Shown: positions 44,448 to 53,486, numbered from the stretch's first letter. The stretch: DNA of 64,000 bases from Ensifer adhaerens (GCF_028993555.1 NZ_CP118612.1:496001-560000); one strand, 5' to 3'. The notes: a model not told the origin generated them from the sequence alone. Translations and numbers: made by a program.

Positions 44448-44936
44448 TCACTCTTGCCCGTCGAGCGTCATCTCGACCATCGTCGGGCGAAAGCCCGCTG
44501 TAGCAAACAGCCGTTGAGCAGCCTCGTTTCTATGCGCTGTGGAGAGCACAATCAGGTCCGCCCCTCGCGCTTTTAGCTCCGCAATGGCCGCATGGAGGAG
44601 CATCCGGCCAATACCCTGACTGCGCTTTTCAGGCGCTACGAAAAGATCGTGAATGACACCCGCCGGTCCTCGGAGCGCCATGTAGTCATAGCCCTCAAGC
44701 GAGGCATAGGCGTAACCTACAATTGCCGTTTGCTGTTCGGCGGCGAGAAGCACGACATCGGGATTTTCAAGCTGACTTCGCAGCCATCGGGCATAGGAAG
44801 CCTCCGTATCTGTTCCCGTCGCGATGAAGCGGTTCGGATCCCAGTGATGATGCAGTGCCATCAGCAGTGTTCCGTACCTGCCGAGCAGAGGCACATCTTC
44901 ATCGCGAGCGGCTCTGATCGTGATCGGTGATTGCAT
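44448..44936 (-). CDS. GNAT-family N-acetyltransferase
   Basis: A 162-residue acetyltransferase with the acetyl-CoA-binding motif RSQGIGRMLLHAA (Q/RxxGxG/A) and the IHDLFVAPEKRSQGIG strand-helix arrangement, then an AAQRLFATAGFRPT C-terminal segment. The acceptor is unknown. It converges with the SNase gene and has no partner gene on its strand. Confidence 0.88.
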   Translation of the reverse strand: MQSPITIRAARDEDVPLLGRYGTLLMALHHHWDPNRFIATGTDTEASYARWLRSQLENPDVVLLAAEQQTAIVGYAYASLEGYDYMALRGPAGVIHDLFVAPEKRSQGIGRMLLHAAIAELKARGADLIVLSTAHRNEAAQRLFATAGFRPTMVEMTLDGQE

Positions 44937-45121
44937 TTGCGGCGTGATCCATCGCGTTGTCGAGACAGCCTCGCATCGTAAAGAATTGCAGTCTGTCTCA
45001 ACAGATCGATTTTTCCGTCCGCTTTATCGAACTCCCGATGGCGGGCTCAGGCTTTCGGGGGTTCAGCCCCAAAAGAACGTGCCGTTCACCGATGCGGTCG
45101 TATCGCCGTAATGCCAGTGTT
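44937..45121. other. spacer
   Basis: Nothing recognised; overlapping short frames disagree and none has family features. Confidence 0.4.
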
Positions 45122-45310
45122 TCACGGCTTTGCGCTTGCCGCACTCCGAGACGTTTCCCCGTCTTCGTCGAAATCGACGGCGTTTTGGAGCGGGGCGGCC
45201 GCGATTGTTTTGATTTGTTCAGCGAGAGCCGAAAGCTTCTGGGCAATGTCTTTCAGTTCCGACGGCGAGTTTGCGTCCGAGGGGCTTGCGTTAGCTCCAT
45301 GTTTGTCCAC
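45122..45310 (-). CDS. small hypothetical protein
   Basis: A 62-residue frame starting at GTG 45310 with AAGGG about 9 nt upstream. The core ELKDIAQKLSALAEQIKTIA is a good amphipathic helix, so it may be a small coiled-coil protein. No family was recognised. Frames on the other strand compete for the same DNA. Confidence 0.4.
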   Translation of the reverse strand: MDKHGANASPSDANSPSELKDIAQKLSALAEQIKTIAAAPLQNAVDFDEDGETSRSAASAKP

Positions 45311-45591
45311 GTTCTCGTCCCTTGCGGTTGGCCTATGGGAGCTCAGTATATTTCTGAGTTCAAATATAAAGCCACCACGCCCCGCGCGCTTTTGCCTTTT
45401 CACACAACCGCCCATTCTGGTCGGGCCGTTGGCACCCCTTTGCTCCAGCTGGAATTGAGCGCGAAACATTGCTGCTTATGCGCCACACTGGAGCGTCGAT
45501 CGCTACAAAAAATGCTGCATGTGCGAAATAATCTGACTTGGCGCGCCGCAGCGCGGTAGCTTCATCCGTTAGTGCGTGCTAAATCACGGCA

Positions 45592-45963
45592 ATGCACCGA
45601 TCTGATACAAGCACCGTCATGAGCGTCGCCGACCTTGTGACGCAATTCAAAGTTGCCCAATGCCAATTGAGTGAGACGGCTGACGAGTACGAGAGTGCTG
45701 GATTCCGCGCACTCGAGGAGAGGATCGAGCAGCTGTTTCAATCGATCGAACGACGCGTGCCGCGCGACGCAGCCGAATTGCGGACGGTCGCGATCTTCTA
45801 TCTCGACCTGCTTGAGGACAGTGACGGTGGCTTCAACAAACGGCTTCATGATTGCCTGCGCCAGTTGGTCGACCGGCACATAAAGGATGCATATCCGAAC
45901 GAGGTTGGATCCGTCCGGGGCGGGCGACGGCATGTGCTGGCAGAGGGGCAGACGGAGAAATGA
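45592..45963 (+). CDS. hypothetical helical protein
   Basis: A 123-residue protein, mostly helical (VADLVTQFKVAQCQLSETAD, ALEERIEQLFQSIERRVPRD, NKRLHDCLRQLVDRHIKD), with no recognised domain. It overlaps the next gene (PAS protein) by ATGA, which argues for coupled translation and supports it as a real gene; a shared signalling task is possible. The ribosome-binding site before ATG 45592 is weak and ATG 45619 is an alternative start. Confidence 0.55.
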   Translation: MHRSDTSTVMSVADLVTQFKVAQCQLSETADEYESAGFRALEERIEQLFQSIERRVPRDAAELRTVAIFYLDLLEDSDGGFNKRLHDCLRQLVDRHIKDAYPNEVGSVRGGRRHVLAEGQTEK

Positions 45964-46370
45964 AGGAGGACGGAGAGCGCACGATCGTTGTCGAACTCTC
46001 CGATGCGGATACGGTGGATTCCGGGATCTTCACCTGGGACATAATTCGCGACCTCGTTTATGGAGATTCAGCCCTGGCAGAGCTCTTCGGTCTTGCCGCC
46101 AACGAGGTGAGCCAAGGATTGCCGCTGAAGCTATACCTCGACCGGGTCCATCCGGAAGATCGGCCATGGTTGGCAAAGACAATCACGGAAACGATCGTTG
46201 GAGGACGGGCCCAGCAGTCGTTCTATCGCGTCAAGACGCGCGGTGGCATCTATGTCTCGGTCGTTGCATTTGGTCGGTGTTTCCAGGATCGCGAGGGAAC
46301 ACCGATCTTGTATTCCGGCATCGTCGTTCTGGAAAGCGCAACTTCGACTAACGACAACCGACGGCATTGA
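45960..46370 (+). CDS. single PAS-domain protein
   Basis: A 136-residue protein that is essentially one PAS_3 fold: FTWDIIRDLVYGDSALAELF, YLDRVHPEDRPWLAKTITET and FYRVKTRGGIYVSVVAFGRC, ending YSGIVVLESA. It has no output domain, so it probably acts by binding another protein. GGAGAA precedes ATG 45960, which overlaps the preceding stop codon. Confidence 0.8.
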   Translation: MKEDGERTIVVELSDADTVDSGIFTWDIIRDLVYGDSALAELFGLAANEVSQGLPLKLYLDRVHPEDRPWLAKTITETIVGGRAQQSFYRVKTRGGIYVSVVAFGRCFQDREGTPILYSGIVVLESATSTNDNRRH

Positions 46371-46741
46371 CCGGAGGCCAACCGCATCGATGCCTGACGT
46401 GTCACGGACCTTTGGTTCCTTCCCCGAGGAGGCGGAGACGCGAATTGTTCCTCCTCCTTGCGGGCTAGCCCGGCATTAGAGTTCCTCCTTTCGTCCTGTG
46501 GATGTTCTCCACCCGTTCAAGACGCTTCAGATTTTTGAGGATTTGATCAAGCCGCAGGGCGGCAGGGGCGGCATCATTGTTCCACGGCTCAGTCGACCCG
46601 ATCCGCGATCCGAAGCTGCAATTTCAGTCCTTGGCGCACTCGGTTCGCTATCTACCGTCCTGAGTGGCGAAATGTTAGTTTCGGACTGTTAGTCGCAGAG
46701 GCTTAAATTTGAGTGAGCCGCACGCTTGGGGGGGCGCCGTC
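46371..46741. other. intergenic region with a palindrome flanked by CCTCC repeats
   Basis: No gene. CGGGCTAGCCCG (46461-46472) is a perfect 12-bp palindrome, flanked by two copies of TTCCTCCT (46448-46455, 46482-46489), sequences that could pair with ribosome-binding sites. A GAGGAGG upstream (~46425) could pair with the first copy. No terminator-like U-run follows. Confidence 0.4.
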
Positions 46742-47038
46742 ATGATTGCTTTCAATGTCGTCCGTTTCAAAGTCAAGCCAGGCATGGACGCAGCTTTTCT
46801 TGCCGCACACGAGGGCATTGCGGAAAGCTGGCCAGGCCTACGTCACGCCAACATTATTCAGACCGGAGAGGGACGTTACTGCATCATAGCGGAGTGGGAG
46901 AGCATGGAAGCGCTGGCTGCGAGCCGGCCCCAGATGATCGCTACGCTTGACAGTTTTCGAGAGACGCTAGAGGACCTCGGCGGAGGGATGGGTGTGACTG
47001 ACGCCGTCGGGGGGACTGTCGTCCTGTCACCGAAGTAG
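46742..47038 (+). CDS. antibiotic-biosynthesis-monooxygenase (ABM)-fold protein
   Basis: A 98-residue dimeric alpha+beta barrel type protein: FNVVRFKVKPGMDAAFLAAH, then GRYCIIAEWESMEALAAS and a C-terminal GGGMGVTDAVGGTVV. ABM-fold proteins include small monooxygenases and haem-degrading enzymes, but many have no known activity. A run of G (GGGGGGGCG) is the likely ribosome-binding site for ATG 46742. The gene is isolated. Confidence 0.7.
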   Translation: MIAFNVVRFKVKPGMDAAFLAAHEGIAESWPGLRHANIIQTGEGRYCIIAEWESMEALAASRPQMIATLDSFRETLEDLGGGMGVTDAVGGTVVLSPK

Positions 47039-47227
47039 CAGTGCGAACTTCAGGGCCATCTTCGTGTCCGCCGCGAAGGGATTGAGCCTTTGCGGTCGGC
47101 ACATCGCCCGCGATCCAAAGGGTCAGCAAAGCCTGGAACTCGGGATTTGGGGTCGACCGGAGACCACGGGCTTGCCACGGCAATCTCCTTGCGGATGGCC
47201 ACGCCCATTCCCTCTTGAATGAACCTA

Positions 47228-47518
47228 CTATCGCACCGCGTGTCTTTGCCGCGTTGGCGCGTAGCCTTGGTCGGCGTTGCCCTCGTCGGTCGCAATCGAA
47301 CTTTGTGGTTGGGGCGAAGCCGCAATTAGCTGCGCACCGATCTGCGTCGCTTGCTCGCCGTCCAATCTGAACTGCAGTGCAGATATATTGTCGAGAGCGG
47401 GATCGACGCTGAATTCAATTCTCAGCAAAGCGCCGCCCGTTTCCTCGATCGCAATTTTCCAACCGACGACCGTTGATGCCCTTACTTTGCCGTGCCTATC
47501 AGTGTTCCAAGCATTCAT
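47228..47518 (-). CDS. hypothetical protein
   Basis: A 96-residue frame with good coding character (ASTVVGWKIAIEETGGALLR, IEFSVDPALDNISALQFRLD) and a charged C-terminus. No domain was recognised. ATG 47518 has AAGG about 12 nt upstream. The region towards 47039 on this strand carries nothing convincing. Confidence 0.5.
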   Translation of the reverse strand: MNAWNTDRHGKVRASTVVGWKIAIEETGGALLRIEFSVDPALDNISALQFRLDGEQATQIGAQLIAASPQPQSSIATDEGNADQGYAPTRQRHAVR

Positions 47519-48159
47519 AAGCGTGCGACCTTGTTTGTGAGGAAATGAGCAAGGCTCGTCTTGACGATGCGCCGAATTTGCAGGTGCTTGATGGCCGGCG
47601 GCGTGGCGGCCCGAATGCAACGCGTTGTTCCGATGCCGGAGACGCGCCTCTTAGAGCGCCCGCCCGACGACCTGGACTGCCACTGTAACTATTGTGGCCG
47701 CAAGTGTGAGTGCTGCGCCAAAACGTGCAACCTTCATGCGGCGTTGACGCGCGCCGCTCCAGTCGTATCCCATCGATACACCTTTTGAACCGTGGTTTCA
47801 GGCTGCCCCGCATGTGTCGCCAGAACCGTAGCCCGTGGACGGGACTACGATTCCGAGGTGCCGTGATACGCTGGAATTCGATCAGCGACTGAGTGAAGTC
47901 TGCGATGCGATGGTTAATTTAGAGTTTACTAACAATGCGTTCGCATCTTTGGAACGAACGTTGTCGAACTTATAGCCCGAACATTTTATGCGTCGCAGAC
48001 GCTTGTAGCCTTAAGCGTGGTCAGTTTAGCGAACAAGCGTCCGTGTCGCTGATGGCCGTTGCGAAAGCCACAGAAGGTTGCGCCAAATGTAGCTTGTTCA
48101 TATCGCGCAGCAACCGCGACGCCGGCTGTGACGGGCTCTATCTATTGCCAGGGACACAG
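47519..48159. other. intergenic region
   Basis: About 640 bp with only short, compositionally biased frames on both strands. An AT-richer stretch near 47900-47950 could hold a promoter. Nothing else was recognised. Confidence 0.45.
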
Positions 48160-48465
48160 TCAGGCCAATGGCTTGTTGCCGTGAGGTCCCGAGCGCGCAT
48201 GATAGTGGGCAGCAACCGCTGACGTCGCCATGCCAGCCTCCAGGCACGCGCCGATGAAGGCCTCGCGCGCGACAGCAGATGGAACCGAACGGTTCAACGC
48301 ACCCCGGCACGCCACGACGGCTCGTTCATAGCCTTCTCCGTGCCGTATCGGCCATTCATGTTCCAGAAAATCCAACGCGTCGTAGACCGATGCGAAAATG
48401 CGGTTCGTTCCTGACTGCAAGCGAACAGATAGCGGAACCGTCCAAGGTATTTCAGGAAGGCGCAT
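48160..48465 (-). CDS. DUF982 family protein
   Basis: A 101-residue protein of the DUF982 family, which is largely restricted to Rhizobiales and often plasmid-borne. The family pattern is seen in VPLSVRLQSGTNRIFASVYD, ALDFLEHEWPIRHGEGYERA and AREAFIGACLEAGM. Function unknown. A strong AAGGAGG site 6 nt before ATG 48465 supports the start. Confidence 0.85.
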   Translation of the reverse strand: MRLPEIPWTVPLSVRLQSGTNRIFASVYDALDFLEHEWPIRHGEGYERAVVACRGALNRSVPSAVAREAFIGACLEAGMATSAVAAHYHARSGPHGNKPLA

Positions 48466-48923
48466 GATGTCCTCCTTCCGTGGGCTAACGGTTTGAAAAA
48501 ATTAAAATAAATTATAGGTAAACTATACAGCGATAAGCCCCGCCCTTCAACGTCGACACAGTAGTCCTCTCGGAGGGCAGGGCTAGTACCTTCGCCGTAC
48601 GGATTGCGAGAATGCGGTTAAGGGAACCTGGTGCCGGCCTCCGGCCATGGGCTATCGCGAGGTGTCCGCGGCGGACATCGGAAAGACGATGGAGCTTGTC
48701 TGATCGCTGTCGCGCATAGCACCTCCGAATTGTACGTAAGCGGCGCGCACTGCGCGTCAAGAGATCCGGGGCGTCACATGAGCAGATTGATATATTAGCA
48801 AAGCCGTACCGGAATCGCCGAAAGCGACCTTTCTTGCGGGGGGCTTTGTTCGTATCTGAGTGTATCGGTTTGGCCGATGGAGTTTTTCTTCCCCGCGTTC
48901 AGAGAGCCATCTGGGTGCGAGCC
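48466..48923. other. intergenic region upstream of the panD leader
   Basis: About 460 bp with no convincing gene. Short frames on both strands lack ribosome-binding sites. A small RNA ending at the terminator at 48924-48953 is possible but has no direct support beyond that hairpin. Confidence 0.4.
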
Positions 48924-48953
48924 TTGCCCCGCCTTCCCCGGCGGGGCTTTCTT
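48924..48953 (+). terminator. Rho-independent terminator upstream of panD
   Basis: GCCCCGCC and GGCGGGGC form an 8-bp GC stem with a TTCCCC loop, followed at once by TTTCTTTT. It points rightward and has no protein gene before it on that strand, so it either ends a small RNA or acts as an attenuator in the panD leader. Confidence 0.7.
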
Positions 48954-49057
48954 TTCAATCTTTACCGCTTGGCCATTGTCGGGACGCGAAGACTTTCACC
49001 TCCGTCCGCAGCGCCAAGATGGGGCGAACCCTGATCAAACGCGAGGTGTGGGAAAGC

Positions 49058-49510
49058 ATGAGAAAGCTGGTCGCAGGAAAGCTTCACGGCATCCACGTCA
49101 CCGAGGCCAACCTCAACTATCATGGGTCGATCACGCTTGACCCTGACCATTGCGAGGAGGCGGGCATCTTGCCGATGGAGTTCGTCGAGATCTGGAACAA
49201 GAACTCCGGGGCTCGCATCTCCACCTATGTCATCCTCGGTGAACGCGGATCCAGGTGCTGCATCCTCAATGGTGCGGCCGCACGGACCTGCCAGCGCGGC
49301 GACCAGATCATCATTTGCAACTCGGTCTACCTCGACGAAAGCCGGCTTACCTCCTTGAAGCCGAAGATCCTGACCTTCGACGAAAACAACCACGTACGAG
49401 ATCGCCTCAGTTATTCGGTTGGGGTCGATGCATCGGGTAAATACACCTTCGAAATCCTCGACGAGGCTGAGACGGCGTTGCCGATACCGCTCATGGTGTC
49501 CGGCAACTGA
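49058..49510 (+). CDS. panD: aspartate 1-decarboxylase precursor
   Basis: A 150-residue PanD, which makes beta-alanine from aspartate for pantothenate and CoA synthesis. The self-cleavage site is Y21-H-G23-S24, whose Ser becomes the pyruvoyl group; upstream are the conserved GKLHGIHVTEANLNY residues, and ARTCQRGDQIIICNSVYLDE follows in the core. ATG 49058 (GGGAAAGC before it) matches the family start; an ATG 39 bp upstream is less likely. No panB or panC is adjacent; in some rhizobia pantothenate genes are plasmid-borne. Confidence 0.9.
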   Translation: MRKLVAGKLHGIHVTEANLNYHGSITLDPDHCEEAGILPMEFVEIWNKNSGARISTYVILGERGSRCCILNGAAARTCQRGDQIIICNSVYLDESRLTSLKPKILTFDENNHVRDRLSYSVGVDASGKYTFEILDEAETALPIPLMVSGN

Positions 49511-49567
49511 TTGCGCGCAGAGGCGGCAGGGTCTGATGCCGTTGGCGCGACCGGCCTTTCGTCTTCC

Positions 49568-50650
49568 TCAAAGTGCGAACGAGAACTGCGGCGCGCTTTC
49601 GAGTTTTGCGCTTTCAAGCGACGACAGGGTCACGCCCAGCAACCGGATGCCTTTCGCAGCCGGGAAGAGCGGCGACAACAGCATTGTCATGACCGCGGCA
49701 AGCTCGGCGGCGCTCGCGATCGGTGCCGCGGTCGTCTTACTGCGCGTGATCTGCGTGAAGTCACCCCACTTTACCTTAAGCGTAGCGGTCTTGGCGCAAA
49801 TGTCGCTCGCCTCGCAATGGCGCCAGACCTTTTCGATCAGCGGTTCGAGGCCGGCCCGGGCGGTTTCGAAATCATGGACGTCCACCAAGAAGGTGTCCTC
49901 CGCACCAATGGATTTGCGCACCCGGTCAGCCCTCACCTGGCGTTCGTCAACGCCGCGGGCGATCCAGTAGAAGTAGGGGCCCGATTTTCCGAAGTGTTGC
50001 TGCAGGAAGTCGATATCGCGGGCCTTCAGATCGGCACCCGTTTCGATGCCGAGCTTATGCATCCGCTCCGCGGTCGCAGGTCCCACGCCATGGAATTTCT
50101 TGACAGGCAGAGCCTTCACAAAGGCCGCGCCATTCTTCGGGGTGATGACGAAGAGGCCGTCCGGCTTCCTCTGGTCGGAAGCCATCTTGGCGAGGAACTT
50201 GTTGTAGGAAACGCCGGCCGAAGCCGTCAGCCCGGTCTTTCCCTTGATCTTCGCCCGGATCTCCTCGGCAATCTCGGTCGCAAGCTCCATTCCCTTGAGG
50301 TTTTCGGTGACATCAAGATAAGCCTCGTCGAGCGAGAGCGGTTCGATCAGCGGCGTGTACTCGGCAAAGATCGCGTGGATCTGCGCAGACACCGCGCGAT
50401 AGGCATCGAAGCGCGGCCTCACGAATATCAGCTCCGGGCATTTCCGCTTGGCGGTAACGGACGGCATGGCCGAATGAACGCCGAACTTGCGCGCCTCGTA
50501 GCTTGCGGCGGCGACCACGCCGCGCGCCTCTCCGAAGCCGACCGCGATCGGAAGTCCGCGAAGCTCGGGATTATCCCGTTGCTCCACCGATGCGTAGAAG
50601 GCATCCATGTCGACATGGATGATCTTTCGTGGGCGCTCAGAGCGTTCCAT
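49568..50650 (-). CDS. dinB: DNA polymerase IV (Y family)
   Basis: A 360-residue translesion polymerase. The catalytic carboxylates lie in KIIHVDMDAFYASVE (first Asp) and PLSLDEAYLDVT (Asp-Glu); the palm, fingers and little-finger segments follow, with GVSYNKFLAKMASDQRKPDG and IGAEDTFLVDVHD near the C-terminal domain. It copies past damaged bases. A LexA-type box lies 106 bp upstream, so SOS control is likely. ATG 50650 is preferred over GTG 50653. Confidence 0.93.
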   Translation of the reverse strand: MERSERPRKIIHVDMDAFYASVEQRDNPELRGLPIAVGFGEARGVVAAASYEARKFGVHSAMPSVTAKRKCPELIFVRPRFDAYRAVSAQIHAIFAEYTPLIEPLSLDEAYLDVTENLKGMELATEIAEEIRAKIKGKTGLTASAGVSYNKFLAKMASDQRKPDGLFVITPKNGAAFVKALPVKKFHGVGPATAERMHKLGIETGADLKARDIDFLQQHFGKSGPYFYWIARGVDERQVRADRVRKSIGAEDTFLVDVHDFETARAGLEPLIEKVWRHCEASDICAKTATLKVKWGDFTQITRSKTTAAPIASAAELAAVMTMLLSPLFPAAKGIRLLGVTLSSLESAKLESAPQFSFAL

Positions 50651-51048
50651 CACCGATCACTCGCCCCGTGGCCGGTCATCGCAGCAGTTTTTCTTCGGGG
50701 AAGGCGGCAGGCTCTTCAACAACGAGACCAGCATGCTAACTCCGTAGGCCATCGAGAACAAACAAAGAACATATCAACGGGAAGCACTGATGCATAGCCC
50801 CCGAGAAGTTGTTCCTCCCAAAATGCCTGACGTTCGATCGTTGCCGAGCTACCGGACCGCATCCTTCGTCGCTTGCAGCTTGCTAGATAGACGTCCGCCT
50901 GACGGGCTCTGGCGGACGACGTCAGATCTTCTCGCTTGAAGCAAGCGTCGGGAGTCCCGGGAAGGATTCGACTTCGTCGCACTCGGCTCGTCAGAAAAGG
51001 AACACTGTTCAAATGACCGCTCAGTTCCATAATAACTCTTACGTGATC
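50651..51048. other. dinB promoter region and spacer
   Basis: No protein gene. It contains the SOS box at 50756-50770. The remaining ~280 bp carry nothing recognised. Confidence 0.5.
50756..50770 (-). promoter_or_regulatory. LexA (SOS) box upstream of dinB
   Basis: GAAC-AAACAAA-GAAC on the plus strand reads GTTC-TTTGTTT-GTTC towards dinB, exactly the alphaproteobacterial direct-repeat LexA consensus GTTC-N7-GTTC. Confidence 0.75.
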
Positions 51049-52302
51049 TTACATCGTCCACAGAACCGAAATCGGTGCGGCGTGCAATTTTTCGTCGAAT
51101 GGCGTCACGCGGTCGTGATCGTGCAAAACGATGCCGTGGAGGAAGCGGTCGCCCACCGCCTCCTGCAACTGACGCAGTCCTCTGAAGTCCTCAGCCTTGA
51201 CCGTTGACGATGCCTTGACTTCGATCCCGACGACGCGCCCGCGCCGGTCCTCGACAACAACATCGACCTCGGTCTGATCCTTCGTTCGATAATGAGAGAA
51301 CGAAAGTCGACGTTCGGACCATGATGCGAGCTTCATGAGTTCGGACACCACGAAGCTCTCAAGCAATGGACCGAAACGCGTCCTGTTTTCACGGATGCTG
51401 TTGACACCGTCTTCGCGCAGGGCTGCGAGCAGGCCAGTGTCGAGAAAATGCAACTTCGGTGTTTTCACCAGGCGGCTAAGCCGATTGTTGGACCATGGCG
51501 CGAGCGTTCGGACAAGGAAGAGCCGCTCGAGGATTGCGACATACTTTTGAGCGGTGACACTCGATAAGCCGAGAGCCGAGCCGAATCCACTGTGATTGAC
51601 CAACTGGCCGGCATGCTCTGCCAGAACATTAAGGAGGCGCGGCAACCTGCCCAACTGATCGATGTTGGCAATGTCGCGCACGTCTCTATCAAGGATAAGC
51701 GCCACGTAGTCTTCGAGCCATGCGGTGCGTCGGGCGGGCTGTGTCCTGCGTACGACCTCAGGGTACCCACCACGTACAACGGTCTCCAGAAGATCGTCGC
51801 CAAGGACAAATTCGTCCGCTATCACCGGTAACTCTCCCGCAAAGATGCGATCAAGAAAGTGGCCTGGGGTAGATCGGATTTCTGCCTGCGCAAACGGTAG
51901 CAATGATATCAGGGCCATGCGCCCGGCAAGAGAATCTGCCACCGCCGGCATATTGGCGAGGTTCGCTGAACCTGTAAGCAGGAAGCGGCCCGGCTCATCG
52001 CTGCGATCTACGCTTTCCTTTATCGCCAGCATCAATTCAGGCGCACGTTGAACTTCATCGATAACCGCGCGGTCGAGGCCGCGGACGAAGCCTACAGGGT
52101 CGGATTTGGCGGCGCTGAGTGTGCCGGCGTCATCGAGGGTATAATACGGTCGCTCGGTTCCTGAGAACTGTCGCGCAAGTGTGGTTTTTCCTGCTTGCCT
52201 TGGTCCGGCGACCAGAACGACGCGCGTGTCCGACAGCGCCGTCTCGACCATGGAGCGTGCCTTGCGTTTGATGAGTGTGTTCGGGCGATTTGCATCGGTC
52301 AT
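51049..52302 (-). CDS. AAA ATPase with DUF4143 C-terminal domain
   Basis: A 417-residue protein with an AAA_14 ATPase domain (Walker A GPRQAGKTTLARQF, Walker B-like AVIDEVQRAPELM, sensor LLTGSAN) and a C-terminal DUF4143 domain (VEVKASSTVKAEDFRGLRQL type nuclease-like fold, seen as IEVKASS). Members are widespread on mobile DNA; some are proposed to act as toxins or defence factors, but no role is established. ATG 52302 begins the conserved part, with a weak ribosome-binding site; the frame is open to 52566. Confidence 0.88.
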   Translation of the reverse strand: MTDANRPNTLIKRKARSMVETALSDTRVVLVAGPRQAGKTTLARQFSGTERPYYTLDDAGTLSAAKSDPVGFVRGLDRAVIDEVQRAPELMLAIKESVDRSDEPGRFLLTGSANLANMPAVADSLAGRMALISLLPFAQAEIRSTPGHFLDRIFAGELPVIADEFVLGDDLLETVVRGGYPEVVRRTQPARRTAWLEDYVALILDRDVRDIANIDQLGRLPRLLNVLAEHAGQLVNHSGFGSALGLSSVTAQKYVAILERLFLVRTLAPWSNNRLSRLVKTPKLHFLDTGLLAALREDGVNSIRENRTRFGPLLESFVVSELMKLASWSERRLSFSHYRTKDQTEVDVVVEDRRGRVVGIEVKASSTVKAEDFRGLRQLQEAVGDRFLHGIVLHDHDRVTPFDEKLHAAPISVLWTM

Positions 52303-52638
52303 GCGGCCAATATTAGGTCTTTTGTCGCCTAATTTAAAGCGAAATTCCGTCCAATTTAAAATGTGTCTCACCTTGCCGGGAGGCTGCTCGCTCGAAACAG
52401 GAGTGGGCACGGAACGCGACGGACCGGGGCAGTCGGTCCCGGCCATCTTCTTGGCCGGACGGTTCGCATTTCTTCGAATGTGCAGGGAATGATCAATGGG
52501 AAGGACTGATCGTTCCCAATGTGCGCGTGGAAGTCGATGAGACCAGCCTGCTTGCACAAGCGCCACTAGGTTCTGCCGTTCGAACGGGCACCAGGCTTGG
52601 CGTTCGGGGCAAGAAAGAAGATCGATTTGACAACGGGG
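52303..52638. other. intergenic region
   Basis: No supported gene. It includes an AT-rich stretch (52310-52365) with two AATTTAAA copies that may hold the ATPase promoter, and a plus-strand frame that is discussed among the rejected items. Confidence 0.4.
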
Positions 52639-52965
52639 CTATAGTCGTCGTGGACGATGGGCTGGTATCTTATCCGCCTCGCTCTCTATGTATTCCGGAT
52701 AACAAAACCAGTTGCCGCCCTTGCCGGTGCGGATAGCCCTTATTTCGCCAGCCCAGTCGTAGACATCCTGGAAGAAGTGCCGGTGAAGCGCGCGATAATG
52801 GGCAAAATCCAGCTCGCCGTCCGGCAGGTCTTCAGTTGCGCGAGAATCGAACATCAACTGCTCGAATTCATCAAGCTGGTCCTGATCTCAGATATCGGCC
52901 TCGTTGCGCAGAACATGGGTGCCGGGGTAGCACAGCGGGTCCTCGACGGCATTGTACCGGACCAC
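52639..52965 (-). pseudogene. fic (Fic/DOC-type AMP transferase) remnant
   Basis: From a GTG at 52965 the frame reads VVRYNAVEDPLCYPGTHVLR and NEADI, then meets TGA at 52888-52890, and resumes DQDQLDEFEQL and LDFAHYRALHRHFFQDVYDW, GGNWFCYPEYI, matching the N-terminus of Fic proteins. The TGA stands where an Arg codon is expected. The frame ends at 52639, before the catalytic HPFxxGNGR motif. So the gene is doubly broken (nonsense codon and 3' loss). Confidence 0.75.
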
Positions 52966-52967
52966 CG

Positions 52968-53177
52968 TCAGCCCTTCTTGAAGGCTTTAACGATCTCGCT
53001 GCGGTAGGCATCGCCCTTGAGCCCGCTTGCGCTCAGCTTCTGCGACAGCGCTTTCGAGGTGGCATTCATCTTCAGCCCTTCGACCTGGGCGAATTTTGCG
53101 GCCTTTTTGCCGCCGATAGGCTGGGTCACGACCTTGCCTGTTACGGCCGAGCGGGCTGATTTCGTAGATTTGGTCAT
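52968..53177 (-). CDS. small protein upstream of the broken fic gene (possible antitoxin)
   Basis: A 69-residue basic protein (MTKSTKSARSAVTGKVVTQP, ending YRSEIVKAFKKG). It is coded directly before the Fic remnant, with 2 bp between its stop and the fic GTG, the usual place of a Fic antitoxin (FicA/VbhA). The typical inhibitory S/TxxxE motif may be represented by S-E within AYRSEIV but is not certain. AGGG 7 nt before ATG 53177 supports translation. If an antitoxin, it now lacks an active toxin partner. Confidence 0.65.
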   Translation of the reverse strand: MTKSTKSARSAVTGKVVTQPIGGKKAAKFAQVEGLKMNATSKALSQKLSASGLKGDAYRSEIVKAFKKG

Positions 53178-53486
53178 GACTCACCCTATCATTTTCGTCG
53201 CACAGCTGCCTACTTCATTATGGGACTTGTGGGAAAGTGCAACTGCCGGCCACTCAGGCGGCACATGCCTGGCCCTTCCTGCGGCCTTGTTGCGGAAGAC
53301 GCTCGGTACCGAGCTGGAATAAGAAGACGAACGTCCTTATCGCCGGCAAGCCGCCCGTCCTTTCCCCTATGACCTCGAGCAGCCTGAATGCGTTTCCCGC
53401 TGAGATCCCCGGCGAGCCGTTGGCGAGCCTCTTCGTTCGGCAGCAACCCCGAGAAAAACGGGCGCGCGATAGTGCAACAGAAAGAA
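53178..53486. other. intergenic region
   Basis: No convincing gene in about 310 bp; short Arg/Gly-rich frames only. It precedes the repeat-flanked promoter at 53487-53544. Confidence 0.45.

Noticed and set aside
49511..50797. 428-codon plus-strand frame opposite dinB
   Set aside because: Antisense shadow of DNA polymerase IV.
52521..52736. Plus-strand frame with VDETSLLAQAPLGSAVRTGT and DNGAIVVVDDG segments
   Set aside because: It has some protein-like character and may be a fragment of a small plasmid protein, but no family was recognised and it overlaps the fic remnant; evidence is too thin to call.
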